DNA of 13,446 bases, taken from Candidatus Elarobacter sp. Its GTDB lineage: Bacteria; Vulcanimicrobiota; Vulcanimicrobiia; Vulcanimicrobiales; Vulcanimicrobiaceae. The notes below the pieces were generated by a model. The model had not been told where the DNA came from. It was given only the letters and a program-made list of their open reading frames with translations, and searched no databases. Below, in pieces: positions 1 through 9,224 of the stretch (position 1 is the stretch's first letter; each line of letters begins with the position of its first letter). Both the position numbers and the translations under genes were made by a program. The stretch lies in the NCBI GenBank assembly GCA_030150085.1, contig JASLGJ010000265.1:1-13446 (forward strand). The letters are read 5' to 3'.

Positions 1-1133
1 AAGTCGGTCGTGTACGCGAGGTTGCCCATGTTCAGGCGCGCGAGGTCGGGGTGCTGGCCGTACAGGCCGCCCTTCACGCCGCCGCCGATCAGGAACACCG
101 GCGCGGCCTCGCCGTGATCGGTGCCGCGGCTGGCGTTCTCGCCGACGCGCCGGCCGAACTCGCTGAACGTCATCGCCAGCACGCGCTTGTCGTTGCCGTG
201 CGCGGCGAGGTCTTGGTAGAACGCGCTGATGCTGTTGGCGAAGTCGGCCAGCAGGCGGTCCTGGGTCTGCTTCTGCGTGGTGTGCGTGTCGAACGAGCCG
301 TGCTGCACGTAGATCACGCGCGTGCCGAGCTTCGAGCCGACGATCTGCGCGGCCAGCGCGAGGCTGCGCCCGAGCGGCGTCGCCGGGTACGTCGCCTGCG
401 GCTGGTAGCCGGCGATCAGCTTGGGCAGTTCCTCCGCGCCGCGCTGCGCGTGGTCCTCGATCTCGGCGACCTGCGCGAGGAAGGGCGACTTGAACGGCAC
501 CGTCGTGTCGCGCACGAACTCGTGGAACGCCTCGCGGTCGGCGCTGTTGCGGTCGCTGCGCAGGCCGTAGGTGCGCACCGCGTCGATCGCGGGCACGTCG
601 GTCTGCTTGGCGATCAGCGCCTCGGGCAGCACGTTGCTCAGCGCCACGGCGTTGAACAAGTTCGCTTTGGGCAGGCTGGCGTCGTCGAGATAGCGTCCCA
701 GCCACCCGGTCGGCTCGTACTTGCTCGGCGCGGCGGTCTGCCAGATCTCGGTCGAGCGGAAGTGCGAGTGGTCGGGCTGCGGGTAGCCCACGCCCTGCAC
801 GATCGCGACCTTGCCCGCGTCGTACAGCTTCTTGAACGGCGCGAGCGCGGGGTTCAGCCCGACCGTGCCGTCGATGCGCAGCACGTCGTTCTGGGGAATG
901 CCCAGCGTCGGCCGGTAGCGGTAGTAATCGGGCATGCCGTGCGGCACGACCGTGTTGAGGCCGTCGTTGCCGCCCTGGAAGTTGATCACCACCAGCACGC
1001 GGTCGCTGCCGCCCGGCAGACCGGCGAGCGGCGTCTGGGCGAGCGCGGCGGAGAACAGCGAGTCGGTGCTGCCCACGACGGCCAGCCCGCTGAGCGCTCC
1101 GAGGAGAAAGTTCGACCGTGACAGTGGCTTCAT
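1..1133 (-). CDS. DUF1501 family protein, 3' end cut by the window edge
   Basis: Read on the minus strand from ATG at 1133 (MKPLSRSNFLLGALSG), the frame stays open to base 1, giving about 377 codons. Conserved DUF1501 blocks are visible: NFQGGNDGLNTVVP near residue 45, HSHFRSTEIWQTA in the first third, and MTFSEFGRRVGENASRGTDHG near the C-terminus. The last residues (NMGNLAYTTD) match the segment that normally lies 15-20 residues before the family's C-terminus, so only the tail is missing. The N-terminus is signal-like: a basic SRSNFL stretch, a small hydrophobic core, then an Ala-rich SAALAQ that could be a cleavage site. Family members often carry a twin-arginine motif, but here only one Arg is present. 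The gene lies 84 bases downstream of the DUF1800 gene on the same strand, the usual pairing, so co-transcription is likely. The family is related to sulfatase/alkaline phosphatase-fold proteins. Substrate and role are unknown. Confidence 0.9.
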   Translation of the reverse strand, partial: MKPLSRSNFLLGALSGLAVVGSTDSLFSAALAQTPLAGLPGGSDRVLVVINFQGGNDGLNTVVPHGMPDYYRYRPTLGIPQNDVLRIDGTVGLNPALAPFKKLYDAGKVAIVQGVGYPQPDHSHFRSTEIWQTAAPSKYEPTGWLGRYLDDASLPKANLFNAVALSNVLPEALIAKQTDVPAIDAVRTYGLRSDRNSADREAFHEFVRDTTVPFKSPFLAQVAEIEDHAQRGAEELPKLIAGYQPQATYPATPLGRSLALAAQIVGSKLGTRVIYVQHGSFDTHTTQKQTQDRLLADFANSISAFYQDLAAHGNDKRVLAMTFSEFGRRVGENASRGTDHGEAAPVFLIGGGVKGGLYGQHPDLARLNMGNLAYTTD

Positions 1134-1217
1134 GGTTGGTGCGGGCCTTTGAGGTTCGAGTGGGAGTGACGGATGGAAGGGGTCGACCAAGGCTGAACGT
1201 GAGCGGTGCGGACTGCG

Positions 1218-2717
1218 CTACGCCAGCTGGTAGGCGGGCATCGCCATCGTGAGGTAGGCGGCGCCGCGGACGCGCTCGTCGGCGTTCTCGGGCGAGAGCT
1301 GGGCCAGCGCGGCCTGGCCGCTGCCGCCCAGGTAGGCCACGAGCTGCGCCACCGAGGCGGGCGAGACGTCGCCCTGCAGCATCGTGTCGGTCAGCGTCTT
1401 GGCCACGGCGTGCGGGTCGGCGGCGCGGAAGGCGGGCGCGATCCAGGCCGCGTTGGCCGTCGCCTGCGGGTTGCGCACCAGCGCGTTGGCGAAGTTCTCG
1501 CGGGTCAGGATCGTCGCGCTGTTGACCCAGGCCGCGCCGCCGTCCCAGCCCTTGACGTTGGGCGGGTAGAACAGCACCTGGCCCATCGCGCGCAGCGTGG
1601 CCAGCTCCGCCGGCACCACCTGCGGCACGCCGAAGAGCTGGTGCGTGCCGACCACGAACTCCACCGGGCTCTTCACCAGCGCGCGGTACGCGCGGTCGCC
1701 GAAGAACACGTTGCTGCGCAGCAGGGTCGCCATCACCGGGCGCAGCTCGAAGTTGCCGCGCACGAGGAGGTTCGCGACCTGGTCGACCAGCGCCGGCTCG
1801 GGGTCCATGTAGACGAAGAACGCGAGCAGCTTGCGGGCGAACCAGCGCGGCGCGGCGGGCTGCTCGAAGATCGTGCGCACCACGTCGCCACCGTCGAAGT
1901 TGCCGCTGCGGCCGAGGAAGGTCTTCACCCCGTCGTCGTGCTGGGCGCGGTTGTCGTAGAACGAGCCGGTGCCGTCGGGGTTGCGGCGGAAGGTCCAGCC
2001 GGTCAGCGCGCGCGCGCCCTCGCGCACGTCCTGCTCGCTGTAGTTGCCGATCCCCAGCGTGAACAGCTCCATCAGCTCGCGGGCGTAGTTCTCGTTGGGG
2101 TGAGCCTTGACGTTGACGTTGTTGTCGAGGTAGCGCAGCATCGCCGGATCCTGCGAGACGTGCAGGGTCAGGTCGCGCACGTTGCCCAGCGCGTACTCCC
2201 GGAAGAGCTGGTTCTGCATCAGCATCTCCTGGCCGCTGATGCCCTTCTGGTTGACCGCGCTCGTGAAGTGGCCGTGCCAGAACAGCGCCATCTTCTCTTG
2301 CAGCGGCGCGGGGCTGGCGATCATGCGCCCCAGCCACCAGCTCTGCAGCGCGATCAGGTTGCGGCGGCGGGCCTGGCCGAGCTGCTGGCGCACTTGCTTG
2401 AGCTGCTCGGGGGTGGGGTTGTCGCCCAGCATGGCGCGCAGCTGGCGGCGCTGGCGCGGCGCGGGCGGAGCGACCAGGTCGGGCCCGGCGCTCAGGCGCG
2501 AGGTGTCGGGAAAGCGGAGCAGGCTCTCGACCGCCTCGCCCGGCGAAAGCAATGCGAGGCGGTCGACGTCGGCCGGGGAGCCGCCGAAGCCGGCCCGGCG
2601 CAGCAGGTGGGCCGCCAGGCGGCGGTTCCAGGGCCCGTTGTAGGGCAGCAGCGCGGTCGATGCGTCGAGCGCGCCGGCCGGGCGATAGGAAGAGGGGGCA
2701 GTCGTCTGAGCGGCCAC
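1218..2717 (-). CDS. DUF1800 family protein
   Basis: A 499-residue protein read from a GTG at 2717 (MAAQTTAPSSYRP). Family hallmarks are clear: RRLAAHLLRRAGFGGSPADVDRLA near residues 30-55, FWHGHFTS near 145-152, NENYARELMELFTLGIG near 206-222, then ALTGWTFRRNPDGTG, and KLLAFFVYMDPEP and NVKGWDGGAAWVNSATIL towards the end. The length is normal for the family. The reading frame stays open upstream on the antisense side of the carboxylase gene, so the start is uncertain. GTG 2717 was chosen because it lies just before the first conserved block and inside the divergent intergenic gap. No strong ribosome binding site precedes it. It is probably first in a two-gene operon with the DUF1501 gene. 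DUF1800/DUF1501 pairs are widespread in environmental bacteria. The biochemical function is not established, and I assign none. Confidence 0.88.
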   Translation of the reverse strand: MAAQTTAPSSYRPAGALDASTALLPYNGPWNRRLAAHLLRRAGFGGSPADVDRLALLSPGEAVESLLRFPDTSRLSAGPDLVAPPAPRQRRQLRAMLGDNPTPEQLKQVRQQLGQARRRNLIALQSWWLGRMIASPAPLQEKMALFWHGHFTSAVNQKGISGQEMLMQNQLFREYALGNVRDLTLHVSQDPAMLRYLDNNVNVKAHPNENYARELMELFTLGIGNYSEQDVREGARALTGWTFRRNPDGTGSFYDNRAQHDDGVKTFLGRSGNFDGGDVVRTIFEQPAAPRWFARKLLAFFVYMDPEPALVDQVANLLVRGNFELRPVMATLLRSNVFFGDRAYRALVKSPVEFVVGTHQLFGVPQVVPAELATLRAMGQVLFYPPNVKGWDGGAAWVNSATILTRENFANALVRNPQATANAAWIAPAFRAADPHAVAKTLTDTMLQGDVSPASVAQLVAYLGGSGQAALAQLSPENADERVRGAAYLTMAMPAYQLA

Positions 2718-2780
2718 GGTGCCATGGTAACGCCTGGGAGCGGCCTGGGGAGCCGCCGGACGGATAATCTCACGCGGGCT

Positions 2781-2795
2781 TAAAATCGTACGCTC

Positions 2796-2798
<3 letters not shown>
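2781..2798 (+). promoter_or_regulatory. Candidate -10 element with near-zero leader for the carboxyltransferase gene
   Basis: TAAAAT at 2781-2786 is a good -10 match on the plus strand, and the GTG start is at 2796, only nine bases later. The transcript would then begin about 0-4 bases before the start codon. No Shine-Dalgarno sequence lies in front of the GTG, which fits a leaderless mRNA. No convincing -35 is seen 16-18 bases upstream (the sequence there is GGACGG-like), so the promoter call is tentative. Confidence 0.35.
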
Positions 2799-4406
<1,608 letters not shown>

Positions 4407-4428
4407 CGCCGCGTAGTGTAAACAGGCC

Positions 4429-4458
4429 TTGCCCCGCGCTGGTGCGGTGGGTTACAGT
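4429..4458 (+). promoter_or_regulatory. Candidate sigma70-type promoter of the small peptide gene
   Basis: TTGCCC (4429-4434) and TACAGT (4453-4458) are separated by 18 bases, matching the vegetative -35/-10 pattern in four of six positions each. Transcription would start near 4465. That leaves a roughly 30-base leader carrying GAGGG (4485-4489), six bases before the ATG at 4496. The promoter lies in the 89-base gap after the carboxyltransferase stop codon, so the peptide gene could be expressed independently. Confidence 0.5.
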
Positions 4459-4495
4459 GGGTTTCTCCTACCTGCTTTCCGAGCGAGGGTGTCTC

Positions 4496-4630
4496 ATGCC
4501 GTCTCAATTCAAGTTCGACGACCTGGATCTGCGCGAAGAGACCGAGTCCGCGAGCGTCAAGGGTGCCGACTATCCCGTAACCTGGTTCTGCACGCTGGGA
4601 CCGTGCAATACGTCGACCTGCCCGCAGTAA
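4496..4630 (+). CDS. Small Cys/Thr-rich peptide, candidate lanthipeptide-like RiPP precursor
   Basis: A 44-residue ORF, short enough to be missed by automated callers. It starts at ATG 4496 with a good Shine-Dalgarno (GAGGG, spacing 6) and ends in TAA. The N-terminal half is acidic and contains FKFDDLDLREE (residues 5-15), which resembles the F-(N/D)-L-D leader motif recognised by class I lanthipeptide dehydratases. After an alanine/glycine-containing linker (ASVKGAD), the C-terminal part VTWFCTLGPCNTSTCPQ has Cys at 32, 37 and 42, exactly five apart. Thr/Ser at 29, 33, 39, 40 and 41 are placed so that three small thioether rings could form. A promoter precedes it and a very strong terminator follows within 20 bases, so it is a stand-alone transcription unit. 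No LanB/LanC/LanM, protease or dedicated exporter is in the window. The next gene is an EamA transporter, not a typical peptide ABC exporter. Alternatives: another RiPP class, a metal-binding or disulfide microprotein, or a chance ORF. Gene reality looks likely; the RiPP class is inference. Confidence 0.65.
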   Translation: MPSQFKFDDLDLREETESASVKGADYPVTWFCTLGPCNTSTCPQ

Positions 4631-4647
4631 CGATCTTCGCGGCCACG

Positions 4648-4687
4648 AACGGGGGCAGGCGCGTGACGCCTGCCCCCGTTTTTTTTT
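4648..4687 (+). terminator. Strong intrinsic terminator after the small peptide gene
   Basis: A perfect 14-bp stem pairs 4648-4661 (AACGGGGGCAGGCG) with 4667-4680, with a five-base loop (4662-4666). It runs straight into nine consecutive T residues (4679-4687). It is the strongest terminator in the window and begins 18 bases after the peptide stop codon. Confidence 0.95.
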
Positions 4688-4742
4688 GCGCGCGCACGGC
4701 ATACCCGACCCGCGCCGCAACCGCGCGCCGCCCGGCGCGTTC

Positions 4743-5651
4743 ATGGATGGGATGCTCCGAATCGTCGTCGCCTATGCCGTGATGTGCTCGATTTGGGGGA
4801 CGACGTGGTTCGCGATCAAGATCGGCCTGCGCGGCTTGCCGCCGGTCACCGGCGCCGGGGTGCGCTTCATCGTGGCGGCGCTGTTCCTCTGGCTGCTGGC
4901 GCGCGCCGTGCCGGGCCCGCGCGGCCCCGCCCCCTCGTGGCGGCTGGTGCTGGTCCTGGCGCTGACGCTGTTCGGCGGCAACTACGCGCTGACGTACTAC
5001 TCCGAGACGGGCCTGGCGTCGGGCCTGGTCGCGGTGCTGTTCGGCACCCTGCCGTTCTTCGTGTTCGGCTTGAGCGCCGTGCTGGCCAAGGAGCGCTTCG
5101 GCGTCTTGGCCGTGGTCGGCGCGGCGCTCGCCCTGGCCGGGGTGGCGACGATCTCGCTCGGCTCGGACACCCGCGGCTCGCTCCCCTTCGTGCTGGCCGC
5201 GCTGGGCGCGTCGGCCCTCTCGGCCTTCGCCAACGTCGAGCTCAAGCGCGAGTCCGAGGCCGACCCCTTCCGCACCCTGCCGCCCGCCATGCTCCTCTCG
5301 GGGGCGGTGATGGCCCTGACCGGCAGCGCCTTCGAGCACCCCGACTGGGCCCGCGGGGCGAGCCCGGCCTCGATCGGAGCGGTGCTCTACCTGGGCGTGC
5401 TGGGGAGCAGCGTGGCCTTCTATCTTAACCACTGGCTGCTGCAGCGGCTGCCGACCTGGGTGATCGGGCTTTCGGCCCTGATCATTCCGGTGATCGCGGT
5501 CGCGGTCGGCGCGCTGTTCGCGGGCGAGGCCTTCGGGCCGCGCGAGCTGCTGGGCGTGGGGCTGGTCATCGCGGGGATCTGGCTGGCCCTGCGCGCCCCG
5601 CGCGAAGCGCCGCTTCCGGTCCCCCGCCGAGCGAGCGCTTCGCACTCTTAA
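4743..5651 (+). CDS. EamA/DMT superfamily membrane transporter
   Basis: A 302-residue hydrophobic protein with about ten predicted membrane segments, arranged as two EamA repeats. Repeat one opens with YAVMCSIWGTTWFAIKIGLRGLPPVTGAGVRF (the typical WGsnw/f..K motif and R at the end of TM2). Repeat two contains LYLGVLGSSVAFYLNHWLLQRLPTWVIGLSALIIPVIAVAVGALFAGE, the classic second-repeat signature. Length matches the family (about 290-310). ATG 4743 was chosen; ATG 4752 (MLRIVV) is an equally good start. A longer in-frame reading from a TTG at 4686 would begin inside the upstream terminator and is unlikely. The family exports or exchanges small metabolites such as amino acids or nucleosides. The substrate cannot be read from sequence. 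It follows the small peptide gene, but the strong terminator between them argues against one operon. Confidence 0.9.
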   Translation: MDGMLRIVVAYAVMCSIWGTTWFAIKIGLRGLPPVTGAGVRFIVAALFLWLLARAVPGPRGPAPSWRLVLVLALTLFGGNYALTYYSETGLASGLVAVLFGTLPFFVFGLSAVLAKERFGVLAVVGAALALAGVATISLGSDTRGSLPFVLAALGASALSAFANVELKRESEADPFRTLPPAMLLSGAVMALTGSAFEHPDWARGASPASIGAVLYLGVLGSSVAFYLNHWLLQRLPTWVIGLSALIIPVIAVAVGALFAGEAFGPRELLGVGLVIAGIWLALRAPREAPLPVPRRASASHS

Positions 5652-5717
5652 CCGTTCGCCCGCCGCCCAGGCGGAGGGCGGCTAAAGTCGGCTCGGCGGG
5701 CACCCGACCTTAGAGCC

Positions 5718-7838
5718 ATGATGAGGGTCAAGATCGGGACGCAGATCGCCGCGGGCTTCGCCGTCCCCTTGGTCGCGCTGGCCATCGCGGTGGTGGGCGT
5801 CGCGCTCGGGTTCGGCGAGATGAAGGCCGCCAAGGACGACGTCCTGCTGCGCACGAGCATCCACGCCCACGCGACCGACATCCGCCTGCAGATGGCGCTC
5901 GAGCGGGAGGCCGTCTCGCGCTTCGCGCTGAGCCGGCGCGACACCGAGCTCGCGGCCTACCAGGCGGCCGAGAAAGCCGCCGACGAGGACATCGCCTTCA
6001 TCATCGACCACGGCAGCGTGCAGGGCTCGGGCAAGGAAGCGATGGCGACGATCACCAGCCTGCTGGGCGGGATCGAGAAGCGCGATCAGGACATCATCGC
6101 CGCGGCGACCAAGGACGCGCCCGCGGTGATCGCCGCGTACGGCGGCACCTCGGGCGGGGCGTCGGAGAAGACCTTCGCCGCGCTGGGCCAGAACAACGAC
6201 GACCAGGCCCAGCTCGACACCACCCTCGAGGTCGTGGTCCGGATGGCGAACACCGCCGCCGCCAACGCCAGCGACGCCTTCGAGCGCCGCATGCGGGTCG
6301 TCGAGATCGGTCTGATCGCGCTCGCGCTGGCCGCGCTGGTCGTCTCGGCGGTACTGGCCTTCGTCCTGGCGCGGCGCATCCGGCGCCGACTGGACCGCGT
6401 CGCGCGCCGCCTCGACGCGATCGTGCACGACGACTTCGCCCGCCTCACCTCCGCGCTCGACCTGCTGGCCGAGGGCGACCTGCGGGTCGCCTTCCGCTCC
6501 GAGCGCGAGCCGCTGCGGGACCACTCGAACGACGAGATCGCCGACGTCGTGCATGCCCACGACGCGCTCGTCGAAGGGTTCGCCACCATCGGCGAGCGGC
6601 TCACCATCGCGCTGGCCAAGCTCAGCGGCGCGATCGGCAGCGTCGCGCACGCCTCGCGCGGCGTCGCGCTGGCCAGCGACCAAGCTTCGGCCTCGGCCGT
6701 GCAGGCCGCCGACGCGGTCGAGACGATCGCCCGCAGCGTCGACCGCGTCGCCGAAGGCGCGCGCGACCAGGCCGGCAAGATCAGCCAGGCCAGCGTCGCG
6801 ATCGAGGAGCTGGCGCGCGCCTCGTCGACCATCGCGGACGGCGCGAACGCGCAGGCCACCGCGATCCAGGAAGCGGCCGGCGCGATCGAGTCGCTCGACC
6901 GCGAGATCAGCGCCCTCTCGCAGACCGGCGTGTCGCTGCTGCAAGCCGCGCGCGGCGCCTCGGGCGAGGCCAGCGCGGGCGAGGAAGCCGTCGCGGCCAC
7001 CCGCAAGGCCATGCGCGACCTGGGCGACGTGTCGCAGAAGGCCGCCAGCGCCATGGTCGCGCTCGAGGAGCGCTCCAACGCGGTGGGCGAGATCGTCTCG
7101 ACCATCGAGGAGATCGCCGACCAGACCAACCTGCTCGCGCTCAACGCCGCGATCGAGGCGGCCCGGGCGGGCGAGCACGGGCGCGGCTTCGCGGTCGTCG
7201 CCGACGAGGTCCGCAAGCTGGCCGAGCGCAGCGCGATCGCGACGCGCGAGATCTCGGGCATCCTCTCGGCGATCCGGCGCGAGACGCTGACCGCGGGCGA
7301 GGCCATGCGCAGCTCCAGCGCCTCGATGGCCGCCGGCGTGGCCGTCGCCGAGCGCGCCTCGGCCGCGCTGAACGCGGTCGCCGAGGCGATCCGCACCACC
7401 ACCCGCGTCGCCGACGACCTGGCGACCCGCGCCGGCGCCATGCGCGACGCCTCCAACACCGTCACCGACAACATCGCCAGCGTCGCCGCCGCGATCGGCG
7501 AGAACGCCGCCGCCGCGGGCGAGATGCGCCTGACCACGCAGAGCGTGACCGAGACGATGCTGCCCGTGGCGCGCACCGCCGACGAGCAGTCGCACGCCTC
7601 GCAGAACGCGGCCGCGTCGACCGGCGAGCTGGCCGCGGGCGTGCAGCAGATCGGCGCCACCGCGCGCGCCCTGCGCGAGCAGACCGAAGCCCTCGACGCG
7701 CTGGTCGAGCAGTTCCGCATCGCGGCCGCCTCCGACGAAGCCGCCGCCGAAGCGCTGGCCGAGGCCGAGGCGGACGGCGCGGGATCGGACGAGGCGCTCG
7801 AAGCGGCTCAGCCCGTGCTCGCCATCACCACCGGCTAG
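5718..7838 (+). CDS. Methyl-accepting chemotaxis protein
   Basis: A 706-residue chemoreceptor. TM1 is at about residues 8-29 ([21 protein letters not shown]). It is followed by a mostly helical periplasmic/extracellular sensor of about 165 residues, then TM2 at about 196-216 ([24 protein letters not shown]) ending in a basic stretch RRIRRRLDR. After a HAMP-like region comes a long Ala-rich coiled-coil signalling domain. Its conserved hairpin tip is at about residues 465-505 ([41 protein letters not shown]), which contacts CheA and CheW. The sensor domain looks like a four-helix bundle, so the ligand is unknown. The C-terminus lacks the NWETF-type CheR/CheB tether. No che or flagellar genes are nearby, as usual for orphan receptors. 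The start could be ATG 5718 or the adjacent ATG 5721. No strong Shine-Dalgarno is visible. Confidence 0.95.
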   Translation: MMRVKIGTQIAAGFAVPLVALAIAVVGVALGFGEMKAAKDDVLLRTSIHAHATDIRLQMALEREAVSRFALSRRDTELAAYQAAEKAADEDIAFIIDHGSVQGSGKEAMATITSLLGGIEKRDQDIIAAATKDAPAVIAAYGGTSGGASEKTFAALGQNNDDQAQLDTTLEVVVRMANTAAANASDAFERRMRVVEIGLIALALAALVVSAVLAFVLARRIRRRLDRVARRLDAIVHDDFARLTSALDLLAEGDLRVAFRSEREPLRDHSNDEIADVVHAHDALVEGFATIGERLTIALAKLSGAIGSVAHASRGVALASDQASASAVQAADAVETIARSVDRVAEGARDQAGKISQASVAIEELARASSTIADGANAQATAIQEAAGAIESLDREISALSQTGVSLLQAARGASGEASAGEEAVAATRKAMRDLGDVSQKAASAMVALEERSNAVGEIVSTIEEIADQTNLLALNAAIEAARAGEHGRGFAVVADEVRKLAERSAIATREISGILSAIRRETLTAGEAMRSSSASMAAGVAVAERASAALNAVAEAIRTTTRVADDLATRAGAMRDASNTVTDNIASVAAAIGENAAAAGEMRLTTQSVTETMLPVARTADEQSHASQNAAASTGELAAGVQQIGATARALREQTEALDALVEQFRIAAASDEAAAEALAEAEADGAGSDEALEAAQPVLAITTG

Positions 7839-7848
7839 AACGCAGCGC

Positions 7849-7869
7849 GGCGGCCCGACCTAGGCCGCC
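7849..7869. other. Hairpin at the convergent MCP/phaZ junction
   Basis: GGCGGCC (7849-7855) and GGCCGCC (7863-7869) form a 7-bp GC stem around a 7-base loop that holds the phaZ stop codon. There is no T-tract on either strand, so it is at most a weak, factor-assisted end signal between two converging genes only 21 bases apart. Confidence 0.3.
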
Positions 7870-9098
7870 AGCTCCGCTTCCTGGGCCGCGATGAAGGCCG
7901 CGACGCGCGGCTGGATCGAGGCCCGCCAGTGGCGCCCGCTGAACACCCCGTAGTGGCCGACGCCCGGCTCGAGGTGGTGCTCGTGGAGCGCCGCGGGCAG
8001 CCCGCTGCACAGCGCGTGCGCGGCGTACGTCTGGCCCGGGGCGGAGATGTCGTCGCGCTCGCCCTCGACGGTGAGCAGCGCGGTCCGGCGGATCGCGCTC
8101 GGGTCGACCGGGCGCCCGCGCCAGGTCATCGCGCCGTGCGCCAGCGTGGCGCGCTGGAAGATCTCGTCGACGGTCTCGAGGTAGAACTCGGCCGGCATGT
8201 CCATCACCGCCAGGTACTCGTCGTAGAACGCGCGCCGAGCCTGGGCCGACTCGCCGTCGCCCTTCACCAGGTCGGCGAAGATCTTGGCGTGCGCGTCGAC
8301 GTGGCGGTCGGGGTTCATCGACATGAACGCGCCCAGCTGCAGGAAGCCCGGGTAGACCCGCCGGCCCGCGCCGCGGTACCAGGCCGGCACGGCCGCGGTG
8401 AGCTCGCGCTCGAACCACGCCAGCTTGCGCGCCGCGGCGAACTCGGTCGGCGCGGTCGGCGCGACCCGCACGTCGACCGGGCCGCCCATGAGCGTCATCG
8501 AGCGCGGCTGGGCGGGATCGTTCGCGGCCGCCAGCAGCGCGACCGCGGCCAGCACGGCCGGGCAGGGCTGGCAGACCGCCACGACGTGCACGTCGGGCCC
8601 GAGCAGGCGCAGGTAGTCCATCAGGTAGCCGATGTAGTCGGCCATGCCGAAGCGGCCCGCCGCGGGCGGCACGTCGCGCGCGTCGGCCCAGTCGGTCACG
8701 TACACGTCGTGCTCGGCCATCAGCGCGTCGACCGTGCCGCGCAGCAAGGTCGCGAAGTGGCCGCTCAGCGGCGCCACCAGCAGCACGCGGGGAGCCGGGC
8801 GCGCCAGCGCGGCGTCGGGCAGGAAGCGGATCAGGCGTGCGAAGGGCCGCTCGTCGACCACTTCGAGCGTCGCGGGCAGGCTCCAGGCCGGCTTGCCGCG
8901 CCGCGCGGTGAAGCCGCTGAAGACGTCCGCCGAGGCGCTGATCACCCGCCCCGGCAGGGTGTGCGCGAGCGGCGAGAGCGGGTTGCCGAAGACGAGCTGG
9001 GCGGTCGCCGCCGAGAGGCGAGCGGGCGCGAGCGCGAGGTGCGCCGCGTCGTAGAGTTCGTAGTAGATGGGCAAGCCTCCGGCGATCCTGGTTCCCAC
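7860..9098 (-). CDS. phaZ: Intracellular polyhydroxybutyrate depolymerase
   Basis: A protein of 404-412 residues that matches, by recognisable blocks, the intracellular PhaZ of the Cupriavidus necator PhaZa1 type. These are the NPLSPL motif near the N-terminus, VLLVAPLSGHFATLLRGTVDALM, HDVYVTDWADAR, the nucleophile region VVAVCQPCPAVLAA (Cys about 176 from GTG, about 168 from TTG), MTLMGGPVDVR, RRVYPGFLQLGAF, FYDEYLAVMDMPAEFYLETV, TVEGERDDISAPGQT with the likely acid residue, and GVGHYGVFSGRHW with the likely catalytic His. It hydrolyses native granule PHB in the cytoplasm. Start choice: GTG 9098 has AGGA five bases upstream. TTG 9074 would give MPIYYELYD, which aligns better with known N-termini but has poorly spaced GGAGG. 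The gene diverges from phaB, and the catalytic nucleophile is Cys as expected for this branch. Confidence 0.92.
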   Translation of the reverse strand: MGTRIAGGLPIYYELYDAAHLALAPARLSAATAQLVFGNPLSPLAHTLPGRVISASADVFSGFTARRGKPAWSLPATLEVVDERPFARLIRFLPDAALARPAPRVLLVAPLSGHFATLLRGTVDALMAEHDVYVTDWADARDVPPAAGRFGMADYIGYLMDYLRLLGPDVHVVAVCQPCPAVLAAVALLAAANDPAQPRSMTLMGGPVDVRVAPTAPTEFAAARKLAWFERELTAAVPAWYRGAGRRVYPGFLQLGAFMSMNPDRHVDAHAKIFADLVKGDGESAQARRAFYDEYLAVMDMPAEFYLETVDEIFQRATLAHGAMTWRGRPVDPSAIRRTALLTVEGERDDISAPGQTYAAHALCSGLPAALHEHHLEPGVGHYGVFSGRHWRASIQPRVAAFIAAQEAELAA

Positions 9099-9105
9099 AA
9101 ACGTC

Positions 9106-9117
9106 CTGTTCGAACAG
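9106..9117. promoter_or_regulatory. Perfect 12-bp palindrome in the phaZ-phaB divergent gap
   Basis: CTGTTCGAACAG is its own reverse complement. It sits 8 bases upstream of the GTG start of phaZ and about 110 bases upstream of phaB. The position suits an operator acting on phaZ. A binding protein is not known. The XRE regulator downstream of phaC is one candidate, but the site does not resemble the repeats at the phasin promoter. Confidence 0.4.
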
Positions 9118-9224
9118 AGAAACCTTCCGGCTCGGGCCGAAAAGCCCTCGCCTGCCGGGCGGGCGTTCGAGAGGGAAAGGACGTGTACGGACGCACTACC
9201 TGAGCACCGGAGGTAGACGAAAGT

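Noticed and set aside
5655..5688. Possible promoter for the chemoreceptor (TTCGCC and TAAAGT)
   Set aside because: The -10-like TAAAGT is plausible, but the only -35-like box is 22 bases away, too far for a sigma70 promoter. Not listed as a feature.
5682..7595. Long minus-strand open frames opposite the chemoreceptor gene
   Set aside because: The composition (Arg/Gly/Asp/Ala-rich or Ser/Ala-rich) is the antisense of a coiled-coil MCP. There is no domain pattern, and the plus strand is unambiguous.
6600..7700. Repeated-looking GCG/GCC-rich sequence inside the chemoreceptor
   Set aside because: It is the DNA reflection of Ala-rich heptad repeats in the signalling domain, not a DNA repeat or CRISPR array.
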